From Cenococcum geophilum 1.58 (Eukaryota > Ascomycota > Dothideomycetes > Gloniales > Gloniaceae), in assembly GCA_001692895.1 (NCBI GenBank), contig KV748206.1:937610-1001609 (forward strand): a DNA stretch of 64,000 nucleotides, read 5' to 3'. A program made the position numbers and the translations under genes. Of the stretch, positions 1-10,736 are shown piece after piece. The notes beneath the pieces were generated by a model. It was given only the letters and a program-made list of their open reading frames with translations. It had not been told where the DNA came from and searched no databases. Every line of letters starts with the position of its first letter. Positions within the stretch are counted from its first letter, which is position 1.

Positions 1-95
1 TGCTGCTCCTCTTCGACTTGGTAAGTAGACAATCGCGTCTTGCCCGCTGCTCTCAAAGCGCGGAGCTCCGCTAACTTTGCTGCTCTTGAAGTCAT
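1..95 (-). CDS. POL1: DNA polymerase alpha catalytic subunit, N-terminus (partial)
   Basis: The reverse strand opens at ATG (95-93) and runs off the window edge. The visible peptide begins MTSRAAKLAELRALRAAGKT and continues RLSTYQVEEEQ. This matches the conserved N-terminal motif of the polymerase alpha catalytic subunit (the DNA_pol_alpha_N segment: a basic KLAELRALR helix followed by RL-x-Y-EVEEE). The enzyme is the replicative polymerase that extends primase-made RNA primers in the nucleus. Only about 31 codons are present, so no catalytic motif can be checked. It is divergently arranged with the oligoribonuclease gene, with about 350 bp between the two start codons. The call rests on motif recognition from a short peptide. 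Confidence 0.75.
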   Translation of the reverse strand, partial: MTSRAAKLAELRALRAAGKTRLSTYQVEEEQ

Positions 96-447
96 ATCCG
101 AGAGTTTATGAACAATTATAGAAAGTGAGGAAGTGGTCCAAAGTAAAATCTAAAATTCAAGAAGTAGGTGCTGACATAGTGTGAGGGGAAGCGTGTATGT
201 AAAGACACGATGGTTTTGGCGAAGGAACGCGTGAAATTGGCCGACGCGCGAGGCGCGATTTGACGGGAAAACCTCGGTGTCTTCGTAATTGATTGTCCTC
301 AAGTACTGCTCCTAAGCTCGCCTTGTCAGCGACGATTGATCTCTTTCCACAACTCATTAATTAGTTATATTCCTACGGAATTTACTATCGTGGTGTCCGT
401 ACATGTTGATATAGCTTGCGCACATTCCACATGTCCGTCGCTTCAAT
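96..447. promoter_or_regulatory. Shared divergent intergenic region POL1/REX2
   Basis: This 352-bp segment separates two divergent start codons (95 on minus, 448 on plus), so it must hold both promoters and 5' leaders. No clear TATA box or repeated operator is seen. A 66-codon antisense frame at 157-357 has no family resemblance and is regarded as chance. Confidence 0.5.
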
Positions 448-1069
448 ATGCCAGACACTGCCTCTCGGGACCCACTTGTATGGATTGATTGCGAGGTACT
501 CTCAAGCTTTCATGACTAGGAAACGGGATGCTGACGTGTTATAGATGACAGGGTTAGATCCAGAGACCGAAACAATCCTTCAAATTGCCTGTTTTGTGAC
601 AGATTACGATCTTAACCTCCTCGAACCCAATGGCTTTGAAGTCGTCATCCACCATGATAAAGAAACATTGGATAAAATGGGAGAATGGTGTCAAGAGCAC
701 CATGGAGCTTCCGGGCTGATACAAGCTTGTATCAGGTCCGAAACCCTGCCTGAGCAAGCCGCAGAATGTCTTTTGCAATACATTAAGAAATACGTGCGAC
801 ATCCGCAGGAAGCTTTACTTGCAGGGAATTCTGTCCATGCGGATAGGGCTTTCCTAGTCAAACCACCGTACAACACTGTGGTCAACTATCTTCATTACAG
901 GATACTGGATGTAAGCACCATAAAGGAAGCTGCGCGAAGGTGGGCTCCAGATGAGACTCTGAGGCTAAGTCCGCAAAAGCAAGGACTACACGAAGCTCGT
1001 GCAGACATTCTTGAGAGCATTGAAGAGGCCAAATTTTATCGCAAATGCTTCTTCCAAAGGCCATCATAG
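448..1069 (+). CDS. REX2: Oligoribonuclease (DEDDh 3'-5' exoribonuclease)
   Basis: Two exons, 448-495 and 545-1069, give a 190-residue protein. Exon 1 (ATG 448, 16 codons) encodes MPDTASRDPLVWIDCE, and the intron 496-544 (GTACTC..ATAG) joins it in phase 0 to MTGLDPETETILQIACF. Splicing restores the ExoI motif WIDCEMTGLD with catalytic D14 and E16. ExoII Asp is D116 in NSVHADRAF. The ExoIII His/Asp are H165 and D170 in LHEARADILESI. LDVSTIKEAARRW is a typical family segment. The enzyme degrades 2-5 nt RNA oligomers to mononucleotides; fungal Rex2 acts mainly in mitochondria, although no strong presequence is obvious here. An ATG at 431 is out of frame, so 448 was chosen. Length matches the family. 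Confidence 0.95.
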
Positions 1070-1105
1070 AGGGTTGTCAGCACGCACATTGCTCTCTTAC
1101 CCTTA

Positions 1106-1261
1106 CATGGCCGCAGTGTAATCATTCATCATTTCATCATAGAGCGTAAATGCACACTTCAATGACTTCGACAAGCCGTTTCTCATGGCCGCAGTGTAAT
1201 CATTCATCATTTCATCATAGAGCGTAAATGCACACTTCAATGACTTCGACAAGCCGTTTCT
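1106..1261. repeat. Perfect 78-bp tandem duplication
   Basis: Two adjacent copies (1106-1183 and 1184-1261), each beginning CATGGCCGCAGTG, look identical over 78 bp. They lie just downstream of the REX2 stop, probably in its 3' UTR. Because 78 is divisible by three, the antisense frame shows a duplicated 26-residue peptide, but nothing else supports coding. The identity implies a recent event. Confidence 0.9.
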
Positions 1262-1734
1262 CCAAATTACTTGTCTAACCAGCCAACAGCTACACAGTCT
1301 CGCGTACACTTTTAAACTAGTTTCAAAAAAAATTGACCCCGGAATATTTGTTGTCCAGAGCTGTATGATCTTCCTCCAACCGCAGAAATACAAAGAAATC
1401 ACAGCTCTCTGAGGACTCAGTGATATTTGCGCAGGGATAAATTTGACTTAGAGCGTGTGGCCTTGGACTAAAGATGATCGCAAAAAGTTCCCGTTTCCCC
1501 GCCCAGTAATAATTTCTTGTAATAAACTATAACTCTAAAAAGAATATCTCCCAGATCGCACGCCTACATTTTCCTTGAACATACGTAGATAGCCAGTACA
1601 AGCCTCTCTAGGTTTCCTAATACCAAGGTCATAAATTAAAACCTACTTTTATAACTGTAAAACGGCTCTTTTGTTTTCCTTTTTTGGAAAGACTATTTAT
1701 TACACCAACTCTTTCTTTTTATTACTTTTTATTC

Positions 1735-1843
1735 TATCCCTTAACCCGCTGACAACGTACTACGTTATCGATAAGACTTGATGAGAAATAATGCACAGAC
1801 CATATCGTATCGATAAGGTAGGACGCCAGCAAGTTAAGGGATA
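1735..1843. mobile_element. Miniature TA-target inverted-repeat element (mariner-like MITE)
   Basis: A ~105-bp element is flanked by TA on both sides (1735-1736 and 1842-1843). Its imperfect terminal repeats of about 35 bp begin TCCCTTAAC and include a TATCGATA core on each side. The left arm reads TCCCTTAACCCGCTGACAAC; the right arm, reversed, reads TCCCTTAACTTGCTGGCGTC. A TA duplication and short element with TIRs fit the Tc1/mariner superfamily. Related ends occur at 9.4, 9.7, 40.5, 48.6, 52.4 and 52.5-53.0 kb. The rest of 1070-2093 shows no gene. Confidence 0.75.
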
Positions 1844-2093
1844 AAATCTCTACCTAATTTTATAAAGGGTGTAAATATCTTGGCGGGAAACCGAAACTTT
1901 ATCGCCAAGCTTTAAAAGGATTTAGGTACGCATATGCCAATTGACGCTAGTACTTCTTTAGAGAAACGGACTGCGTGAGTCATGCTCCTTATCCGAAGCA
2001 CAGTACATATGAAGCATGACAAGTTCCCCACGACGTTAAAGTTGCACAATTGTTGTCTGTAGATCGCTATTCTTTCTCTGGGCGCTTGCCTTA

Positions 2094-3115
2094 ATGGCTT
2101 CAGCATACAGAGAAGAACAAATATGTCAATACCTTAATCTCATCTCTCTTCCCAAAATATATCACCCTATGCCCTCCTACTCATCTCAGAAAACTCTCGA
2201 ATTTCTGACAGCCCTGCACACTCATCAAATCTCCACAATCCCTTATGAAAATTTGTGTCTCCACTACTCTCAGAAGAAAGAGATACTCTTGGACCCACAA
2301 GCCCTGTATGAGAAATGTATGAAAAACGGACGTGGCGGGTATTGCATGGAAGCCAGCATCTTTTTCTACCACGTCTTGCGCGGTTTAGGGTTTGAGACAT
2401 ACATGACGGGTGTGAGAATCCGGCCGAGAGTAGGTGGTGTACCGCAGGGGGATTACCTCGGATGGTATATAGTTTTCCCACCAATTGGCTCTCAATTCAG
2501 ACTTTAGTGAACTTCAGCTAGGCAATAAAACGGAGGCTAACGAGACGCAGGGTCCACATAGTCAACATTGTGACCCTTGATGATGGCGCGAAGTATATGG
2601 TAGATGTTGCATTTGGTGGCGACGGCGCCACGAAGCCAATCCCGCTGGTGGACGGGCAGATAACTCCCAACATCGGCACGCAGGAGTTACGGCTTGTGTA
2701 TGACCGAATACCGCAGCAGACTTCTCAATCCCAGAGGTGGTGGATTTATCAGTACCGGAACAGTGTCGAAAAAGAGTGGAATTCGTTTTACTGCTTTTCG
2801 GAAATTGAGTTTTTGCATCAAGATTTTGAGATAATGAGTTACTTTGCCAGTACAAACAAACGAAGTCCTATGACCTCCACAGTGCTAGTGGTGAAGTTCC
2901 TACGCGGAGAAGGCGAAGATGGCCGGGTATATGGGAAGGTCATGCTTGTGGATGGGGAGGTAAAAATAAATACTGATGGAAAAACGCGTGTAGTCAAAGT
3001 GTGTAAGACTGAGGATGAAAGAGACGGCGCACTGAAACAGTACTTTGGAATTACGCTAGAGGAGGAAGAGAGGGAAGGGATAAAAGGGATGAGTACAGAA
3101 CTTAGCAGGAAATAA
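2094..3115 (+). CDS. Arylamine N-acetyltransferase
   Basis: Two exons (2094-2464 and 2551-3115) encode 311 residues. The intron 2465-2550 starts GTATAT, contains a GGCTAAC branch site and ends ACGCAG. Splicing reconstitutes GDYLGW/VHIVNIVTL, the usual NAT segment carrying the active-site His. The Cys-His-Asp triad is visible: C84 in RGGYCME, H126 in WVHIV and D142 in YMVDVAFGG. The enzyme transfers acetyl (in some fungi malonyl) groups from CoA to arylamines, hydrazines or hydroxylamines in the cytosol, usually as detoxification. Fusarium homologues inactivate plant benzoxazolinone products, but substrate cannot be read from sequence. Length is normal for fungal NATs. The start is the first ATG of the frame. 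No paralogue or cluster partner is adjacent. Confidence 0.93.
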
Positions 3116-3699
3116 GTGTTATAAGATTATGGAACCATTAATTTGAGAAATTGTAGGAGGCATTGACCCCCTCCCGTTTCATCAATTGTTCTGGCTCTGC
3201 GCCGTCTCCCTGACCTATTTAATCTACCTGGTGAGCTGCCCACATCTCCGATGCTAAAATTCTTCTCAAACTCTCTAAATATGGCCCATCTGTGACGAAG
3301 GCTTGATCTTATCGAGTACTTAACCGAATTAGCCCTGTCTATAGTATGACCCGGCCACGAATCTGTGGCTTTTTGAGGCATTTCTGGGGGGCTTCAAATG
3401 AGGGGAGAGCATTGTGGTCGTTGTGGAGGTTCTATACAATTGAAAGATAATACAGAACAGTATTTTCCCTCGTCTGGGGTAGCTCAAGTACCTTCCAACT
3501 AACATACAAGCTGAACATGTTTTTACTCAGTCTTGTCTCTACAGTTGCTTAGTGGCAGCTGTTACCTAAAACGATCCCCACAGTTTATCTGTACAAGGTC
3601 CGTCGACGAGTAGAATTACCTCCACCTCTGGCCATTGCATTTAAACTCCACGAAGAAATCCTAAAAATACGGAAGAGCCAGGTTTGCAAGAAAAGTCAC
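3116..3699. other. Intergenic, tail-to-tail
   Basis: This lies between the stop codons of the N-acetyltransferase and VPS35 genes. It contains only short unsupported frames, and no repeat or RNA gene was recognised. Confidence 0.6.
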
Positions 3700-6695
3700 C
3701 TACTTTGATGCAGTGACCACGCCTTCATATTCCCTAGATGCAATATAATCCAGCGTACGTTGGAAATGTCTTCGTGGGTTCTCGACTGATGACGCCGCTT
3801 CGTTAGACTGCAGGTTTGAATGAATCAGTTCAATGAGGCCATTGAGATATTTGGTCGTAACCTATTTATAATTAGCCTAAGCTCGACGTTTCATAACCGG
3901 AAGACATGAACAGCGAACTCAAAGGATCAAAAACAGAGAAGAGTTCTTTGCTTACCGCTTCGTTCTCTTGGTCAAAGTAGTATACATAGCGGTTCAAAAT
4001 CTCGACAAATAATTCAACAGAAACAGCAGCATCCATGCAGGCATCTGCAACGCGGAGAGCGCGCTGTAGACACTCGAGCACGCGCTTACCGTCACGATAG
4101 AGCTAAAAAAGAAACATTAGCACGATCTATTTGTAATTGTCAACTTTAAGAAAATGTTTTACTTACAGTTTTCGGATCCTCTTCACCCCTTGCTCTAATC
4201 TCAGTTGCCCACCAAAGATGGCTTGCCAAATAAACTGCTCTACACTGATCCGGTTTCTTTAGAAGCTTGCTGCCATGCAAAGCGCATTTCGTGATGAGGG
4301 TATCATAATTCTCTTTTCCAAAATTCCTCGTGGTATGCAAACCACCCGCGATCACACACACAGCCTGGAACTGCGCTCTCGAATCACTTATAGCTTCTTC
4401 ATAGATTGTAAAGGCTTGAGCGAAGAACTCGTAAGCGACTTCTTCAAATCCATTCTGGTCAGCAACTTGACCACATGCGACGAAAAGGCGTAGTGAAAGA
4501 TCTGCAGCGCCATTAACACGAGTGTAGAGAGTTGATAACGTGTTGTGCATAAATTTGTAGAGTGCTGAAGACTGGGAACTCCAATCATCCTCGAAATGTT
4601 CGCGTGCTTTGTATCGACGGGCAAGCTTCAGTGAGGAAGTAAGGAGAGCAGGGGTTGTATATTTGACGCGCTCGTTGCCTTCCATGAAGGATTTCCGGGC
4701 AGTTTGAAGGAGCTATAAAAGTATTAGCATATGACATTTTTGGAAAGAAGATACAGACCTTGAACTGGGTATCATTATTCGGCCCCTGGATGAGGTGGAT
4801 AATGCGTGCCAACCATCCTTGCTCTTCTATTGTTTCGTCCGTTTCCATGGCCTTTCTTTGTATCGGCCCACCAGGATAACTTGCTGCTTGCTGGATTCCT
4901 TCCTTAATCAGAACTTTCAGAATTTCCAAAACACTCTCCAAATTCTCCACTGAAGTAATCGGTGTTTGGTTCCTGAGGAGACTTCGGGCAACTTCTCCAG
5001 CCACCGATCTTCGTGTAGGGTAGGGCTGTGAGTGGAGGAGTGGAATAAAGCTTGGCAATGCGAGGGCGGTAAAAAGAGATAGATAAGCCTTAATTGGAGC
5101 GAGAAGGAGGCTTAGTATTTGACTTTGGGTTGCTTGGGAATGCAAATCAGCGCTGTTAGCATACTGAGCAACCTTTTCGTTGGCGAATGCTAGGACTTGA
5201 TCCACGTAGTCTAACCGGTCGGGATAGATGTTCCTAACCACGTGAATAAATATAAGGTTACGCAAGCTGTGTATCAAACAACTTACAATGCGAGATTTGT
5301 CAGAGATACTAGCAGTGCAATGGTGTCTTGTATTGGCAGTCTTTGCAATTTTACCAGGCTAGCAACTTGTTCATGGAAAATTTCGAACAGTTTCACATTA
5401 TCAGGTATTCCACGAGACTTCTTCGGTTCGCCGTCAGTCTCTAATGACTCGGTTTCAGTTGCTGGAGCTACAGCAGTTGTGGAGGAAGCTATCGACGCCT
5501 CCTCCGCACTAATATCTGCACTGTCTAGCGCATCCCCATTTTGTTGTTTCGGTTGCTCTGACTCTTTGCGCTCCTTTGATATCCGCAGTTGTTCTAGTAA
5601 TTTGGTTGTTGCTTCTTCCTCTGTTTTCCGTCTCTCTTCTGGAGATTCCGACTCCGATTCTCGTTGGGCATATGCAGATAGTCTGTCCATCAATCCAATG
5701 ACTATCCCTTTGACATTTACGTGAGGGTTAAGTCGGGCGGTCGCAGATAGGAATTGATCTAGAGTATGAAGGTGGTATTCATCAGGGAAAACTTGCGTTA
5801 CGACTATATGCACAATATTAGTGAACATTTTTGAACATTCATGGCGGAGAAGCCTGCCTTCCAGGAGGTATTCTTGTGCGAGCACATCTCTACACTGAAC
5901 GACTTGTTCTAGCAAAGGATTCAGTATCTTCTTGTAATTCTCCAAATCCACAAGTTGGCTCAGCCTAACAAGGTTGCTGCCTACGAGCAACTGGAGCTCT
6001 TGCCGCTCCTTCGTCCTTTGCTCACGCTCTCTAGAGTGGCCTTGGTGTTGTAGGCGTACCCATAACTTGTTCATCTCGACAAAATTTGTCAATATGAAAC
6101 TTATCGAATCCTGGAGGTTCCCTTCTGGTCCATCGCCATTGCCACTAGGAAGATGGTCCCGTGCTTGTCCTGCAAGATAGTATCGCAAGAATAGCCCTCG
6201 TATCGGGTGCTGGACACCCCGACTCATTTCCATCATGTCCTTCATGATTTCCTTGACCGGTGCGTCCTCGATTGCCATATAGACGGTGCCCACAGTTATC
6301 ATAAGATATAGTCGGGGTATGATATTTCCAGCATACTGAACGAGCTCGTACAAGTCGGCAAGGTGATTGACCGGGTGGTTGTCTCGAAGATATACAGAGA
6401 GGTGGCGCAGCGCATCGAAGACGGCCATGTAAAGCTCATAGTACTGCTTGGGTCCCAAACTACTTGTTCGGAGTTCAGACACCAATGTTGAGCTAAGATA
6501 CTCATCAGTACTATAAACCAAGGGATTTGCATCAAGCATTTCTCCAAGGTTATATGCTTACCTGCACTTGAGCGCATCCATTAACTTCCCCGGAGTTTCT
6601 AGGCACCGCCGCATCAGCATGGTCTGCTGGCGCACCACGGCCAACGCATCTTCGAGTAGACGAGACTGATCTTCTACCGGTGGCGGCGACGCCAT
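3700..6695 (-). CDS. VPS35: Retromer subunit Vps35
   Basis: Six minus-strand exons were resolved: 6562-6695, 5287-6492, 4759-5233, 4167-4712, 3956-4102 and 3700-3861, totalling 889 codons plus stop. Every intron has GT/AG ends, and splicing restores family sequence across the junctions (for example [16 protein letters not shown] and NDTQFK/LLQTARK). The conserved PRLYLM motif, which in Vps35 contacts Vps26, is at residues 104-109. The rest is the alpha-solenoid repeat fold ending in [10 protein letters not shown]. Vps35 is the core of the cargo-selective retromer, recycling sorting receptors from endosomes to Golgi. The low-complexity acidic/Ser segment ([13 protein letters not shown]) is the usual fungal linker. 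An in-frame ATG lies 57 codons upstream at 6866, but family similarity begins at MASPPPVED, so 6695 was chosen. Introns are 46-94 nt. Confidence 0.97.
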
Positions 6696-7234
6696 TGCTG
6701 CTACTATGAATTGTCCAGTGTTGCCTTGGCGGGTCGAGTTGGAGACGGAAGGTCTGGTTGCTGCAAGTTGACGATTGGCATCCACCGTTGCGCTCGCTTG
6801 AGAACTCGGGTGGCTCGTATTTAGGTTGTGGCGCAGCGGACGCTGCTTCTGGGACGATATACGCAAACATTGAACGAAAATGCGACAGCTTTGAATTTGT
6901 TCAGAATGATCATATTCATCTATGGCTACAAGTATAATTATCTAAATATTGTTCCCCGTCCATGCTATGCAAAACGCCTTCCCAATGCGTGACCGGTCTA
7001 ATTCCCAGTCCAGGTCCGTTGCCTCCCATTTATACATTAGCGTCAAACTTCAGTAAAGTCGTATCATTTATGTCGCATAAAAGTCCTCTAGCGATATCAA
7101 TTGCCGTCCATCAAAGTAATCATGCCCGCAGAGTAAATTAGCATTCAGCATGACAGGCCGATTAGCTTTTCCGCGTTCGGACCAGTTTTGAGCATGATCG
7201 TTGTATATTTCAATTCGGGATGAGATTATTTTCA
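6696..7234. other. Intergenic, VPS35 promoter side
   Basis: The region upstream of VPS35 and downstream of the secreted-protein gene holds only short overlapping frames without family resemblance. It must contain the VPS35 promoter. Confidence 0.5.
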
Positions 7235-8071
7235 TCAATAAGAAATTTGTGTGTGATTGTAGCCTTGGGTGGAAGTAGCTACGACGGTTGGGAGCGGTAT
7301 CGACGGTATCAAAGCACTGGCAGTGGACGGCGGGGGATAAAGAGTTTCCCACTGTCCATTACCAACGTAATGCTCAAGAACTGCGCCAATTGTTGAAGGG
7401 GCGGGAATTATGGATGATGTGCTTAAGTACGAGGCAGTTGTTTCGACATTGCTCCATACAGTTGTAAAGGTGCGAATTGGGTATCTCGTATGCCACATTC
7501 CATCATCATAGTACTCCGTGGTAACTACTGCCTGGGATGCAGTAACAACAACAGTAACTATAGATGGTTCTCCAGTTGTAATTATGGATTGAGGCGTTGT
7601 GGACGATGGAGGTGATTGTGTCGAATCAGTTGGCGACCCAGCCAAAGTGAACGATATGCTGGGCGTGGAGCAAGGTGTAGTAGACATGGAACAAGGAGTA
7701 GTAGGCATAGGGCAAGGGGTACTAGGCAATTGATGCGAGTAAGTCGGGGTGAGGGATTCGATAACGCTTGTTGGTGGTGGTTGCGTCTCGACGATAGTGA
7801 GAGTGGAGATGATTGTGTTGGTTGATGGAGGGGTAACGTCCGTAGCAACCACCGTCTCCACCTCCGTAGACACAGCACTGGCAGAAGCAGTCACTGTCTC
7901 GATAACGGCGATGGGCGAAGAAGTAGAACCCCCATCGACATTCACAACGGAGTAACTCTTCACTCGCTTAACGAGATTGGATCGCGGTTGCTGAGGTCCG
8001 TTTAGAGGAAGGGCGGCTGTGAGGAGCGAAAGTGATAGGAAGGCAACGACATCTTGCGAATTGAAACGCAT
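7235..8071 (-). CDS. Secreted Ser/Thr-rich cell-surface-type protein
   Basis: A single exon of 278 codons. The N-terminus MRFNSQDVVAFLSLSLLTAA is a convincing signal peptide, followed by a dibasic Kex2-type site (NLVKR, near residue 36). The mature part is very rich in Ser, Thr, Pro and Val, with short clustered repeats such as PCPMPTTPCSMSTTPC (near residues 116-131). Two related aromatic blocks, YYDDGMWHTRYPIRT and HYVGNGQWETLYPPP, lie in the C-terminal half. Composition predicts heavy O-mannosylation and cell-wall or extracellular location. No catalytic domain and no strong GPI-attachment signal (the end is GYNHTQISY) is seen, and I do not recognise a named family. The antisense frames at 7582-7955 are shadows of the repetitive composition. 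Confidence 0.75.
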   Translation of the reverse strand: MRFNSQDVVAFLSLSLLTAALPLNGPQQPRSNLVKRVKSYSVVNVDGGSTSSPIAVIETVTASASAVSTEVETVVATDVTPPSTNTIISTLTIVETQPPPTSVIESLTPTYSHQLPSTPCPMPTTPCSMSTTPCSTPSISFTLAGSPTDSTQSPPSSTTPQSIITTGEPSIVTVVVTASQAVVTTEYYDDGMWHTRYPIRTFTTVWSNVETTASYLSTSSIIPAPSTIGAVLEHYVGNGQWETLYPPPSTASALIPSIPLPTVVATSTQGYNHTQISY

Positions 8072-9099
8072 CTTGAATGATTCGTTAAGAAAGACGGCGG
8101 TTCGAGATTGGGTGCGGGATAGAGAGTCGTCGGTGTTTTGGCAGACAATAGTGCACAGGACGTGGAGATGAAACTGCGATCCTGGTAAGTTCAGATATCA
8201 GAAGACGCCTGTAGAAAGGATGGGGGGGAAGCAAAGGCAAGGGGGTAGATATAGGGCGATCCATGATGGCGATGCAAAAGTCGATGGCTGGTGTGGTGAA
8301 ATTGATGGAGANCATGAGGCTGGGATCGTTTCAACCACCGCGCACAGACCATACCTTAATAATTTATTTGCCAAGGCGGGAGATCAACCTACCTAACCTA
8401 AACACGGAAATGCTGGGCATTTTCCCTCTCCCCTTCCCTTGTCCGCAGTCGCACGGCGTAAGGAGGTAAACTGTTCTAAGCTCGAGCATCATATGTCTGG
8501 GACTAATGAGACCGCAATCTCAGACGAACCACAGGGCAGATCAACACCCAGATCCTCTATTTCGCGACTCGAGAACCACGATCAAGAATCGCTCGGCAGT
8601 AAAACACGAAGATCTTTCCTATCATGCCGATTTCTTGACACTTGCTTATAACTTGAGTATCGAACACATCAATCAACAAGCAATAATATCTCATACCAGA
8701 AATCGAAGACGGCCTCCTGCTTTGACTACCTTAAGGGAGGTCTCAAGGCTCCAAAGCAACGCCCCTAAGTTTCGCTCCCGATCGTTCATAGTGATTCAGC
8801 CTCGTCATTCTCTACGTTTTCTAAGCTCTACAAAAATCACACTTTTGCTTAAGAATAAATAGTATGCTATAATATTCGTTCCGTGTCTGGATTCGGACAG
8901 AATTGGTATCCTAGTGAAATTCGGAGCTCAGTATATGCCGGCTTCCGGGGCGACTCTACATCATAAAGCTGTGAAGGAATACGCACAATTAGCAGATAAT
9001 CTTATGTCCACGTGATACTTACGTTTTCCATTTCGGTTTCCTACCCTTTAGTTAACAAAATCTAAAGAGCTATCTAAGTCCATTTGTACCACAACTACC
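8072..9099. other. Intergenic region with one ambiguous base
   Basis: About 1 kb upstream of the secreted-protein gene. Position 8312 is N. Several frames of 70-118 codons (8439-8862) are open on the plus strand but have no recognisable domain or start context, so none is called. Confidence 0.5.
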
Positions 9100-9420
9100 A
9101 TGTCCAAGAAATCCTCCGCCAACCGTGTTGGGAAGTATATCCAGCCTGCCCTAGCCTCCGAGGCCATTGATATCGACCCTTCCGCAAAAGGTACGGTTAT
9201 CCGCTGGGCTCTTGGCCTTGAAGGGGTAACCAACATCGTCACCAGAGTATGGATGATGTTCTACCTACAAGTTTTATAAGCATGCCAGTGCCAAAGCCTT
9301 CAGACATCACTAGCATGCACTCAACATTTCGGGGCTATGATGTTTGCAGTCACTACACCTATGCTTCTAGCCATTCCGAATACTCGTCGTGCGATCGAGA
9401 GCCGTCAGTCTATGTCCCTG
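9100..9420 (+). pseudogene. Decayed small membrane-protein gene (family not recognised)
   Basis: A plus-strand frame from ATG 9100 reads MSKKSSANRVGKYIQPALAS, then a plausible first membrane segment (VIRWALGLEGVTNIV), and stops at 9277-9279. Coding sense continues in other frames: TSFISMPVPKPSDITSMHST in one, then GAMMFAVTTPMLLAIPNTRRAIE in another, the latter looking like a transmembrane helix with a basic cytosolic edge. At least two frameshifts are needed, with no intron signals at the shifts. The frame ends where a mariner-like end (9423 onward) begins. I read this as a broken gene truncated by or beside an insertion; sequencing error is the alternative. Confidence 0.5.
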
Positions 9421-9422
9421 AT

Positions 9423-9486
9423 GCTGGTACATTTCGTCCTACTGTTATCGATAAGAGCTGGCCAATAGGATCGAGGCTCCGTGACC
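9423..9486 (+). repeat. TTATCGATAA-family transposon end, copy A
   Basis: The sequence GCTGGTAC..TTCGTCCTACTG, then TTATCGATAAGAG, then GCCAATAGGATCGAGGCTCC matches the copy at 40478-40556 (reverse) almost base for base. It is a terminal plus subterminal piece of the TA-target element family; no partner end in inverted orientation is found nearby. Confidence 0.7.
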
Positions 9487-9736
9487 GCATACTTTTGATT
9501 CTAGTATTCACGCACGGTCTGCTCTCGTAGGACGCTACCAGCGGAAGGGATACTCAAGCGAGGTAGCCATAATATCCTTAGCTACGTATCAGGCGTACTG
9601 GCCCAACAAGTGGTTTCCTTGGTTAAGCAGATAGGCTCCGCGTTTCTCTGGCGAATATTCATCTTATTTGTCAAACTCGAATGGCTTGGAAGATACAGAG
9701 AGGGTCACAAACAAAATTAAAATCGCTAGTGAAATA
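9487..9736. other. Possible internal remnant between two transposon ends
   Basis: One plus frame reads KGYSSEVAIISLATYQAYW and continues PNKWFPWLSR before a stop. It looks like decayed coding sequence but was not assigned. It sits between two same-orientation TTATCGATAA ends. Confidence 0.3.
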
Positions 9737-9812
9737 TCCCTTAGCACGATGAAATGGGCCCTACGGTTATCGATAATAGAATCAATAGGATCAAGGCTCC
9801 ATGATGGTGTTC
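9737..9812 (+). repeat. TTATCGATAA-family transposon end, copy B
   Basis: After TA (9735-9736) the sequence TCCCTTAGCACGATGAAATG leads into CCCTACGGTTATCGATAATA and then ATAGGATCAAGGCTCC. This combines the outer TCCCTTA terminus of the 1.7-kb element with the GGATCAAGGCTCC subterminal block of copies A and at 40.5 kb. Confidence 0.7.
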
Positions 9813-10342
9813 GCGCACAGACCACCTTATCGCAGGGTTGACAGGTACGACCCAGCCACATATCCATACATTATTTCTAGAGCAGTTTTATTTCCGATAA
9901 AATGGTCAAAATCAGGGACTGTGGGCATGATTAGGTTGTTGCGCGATGGACCTTCACCGCTAGTATAGTGAAGATTCGCTACTGGAGGGCTTGAAACTAT
10001 CCTGCCTCTATGGTTGGCTATCGAACAAAAAAGGAACAGTGCGGCATGGTTGAGATGTATTCATTTAGTTTATTAGGTGGCATCTTGCCCATAGAGTCTA
10101 AAACAACTGTAATCTTTTTACATCAACGAGGTTGAAATTTAGTGCCATGATTCAGACAATTGAAAGACCTCAGCGTACTATTTTCGACATGGAAGTTTGT
10201 TCCATGAAAAATATATGTTACTAAAACACAGGTTAATGACACGGATTTTAGCTAAATTCTGTTCAATTAAGCCTGTTTGGCTACTGTTGTTTTTCTTTTC
10301 GAAAAAGGCTAATGCACCAACATCTAGACACAACGGTATAGA

Positions 10343-10728
10343 CAGGGATGCATAACTATTCTATTAGTTACATAAGTTATGATTACTATATAACATAACT
10401 AATTGCAATCAAAATTAATCTTTTGATTATGGTTACGATTGCGTAATCAATATAATCGCCCGCAGAAAGAACGTGTAGGAATAGAACGTAGTAATACAAA
10501 AACGTCCGTGTAGGCTTTCTTAGAAAAAGTTAATATATGCGCGCCAATGCGTTACGGCATATCTTATCTAGAATTACTTTTTAATCACCATCTACCTGTA
10601 TTTACACTTACTTACCTAATTAGGAAATTAGTACATAACTAAAATAATCAATGCAATCAATCAGGCCGGTTTTACAAGAATCAAAATCTATGAGCCGATT
10701 ACGGTTGCACTGACTGTGTGCATCCCTG
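10343..10728. mobile_element. hAT-type MITE with 8-bp target duplication
   Basis: A 386-bp AT-rich element bounded by CAGGGATGCA (10343-10352) and its inverse TGCATCCCTG (10719-10728). The 8-mer CGGTATAG occurs at 10334-10341 and 10729-10736, leaving one extra A at the left junction. An 8-bp duplication with a CAGGG-type terminus is diagnostic of hAT elements. No coding capacity, so it depends on a transposase elsewhere. Confidence 0.8.
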
Positions 10729-10736
10729 CGGTATAG

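Noticed and set aside
1103-1402. 99-codon minus frame with duplicated 26-residue peptide
   Set aside because: The duplication is of DNA; there is no domain, and it sits behind REX2.
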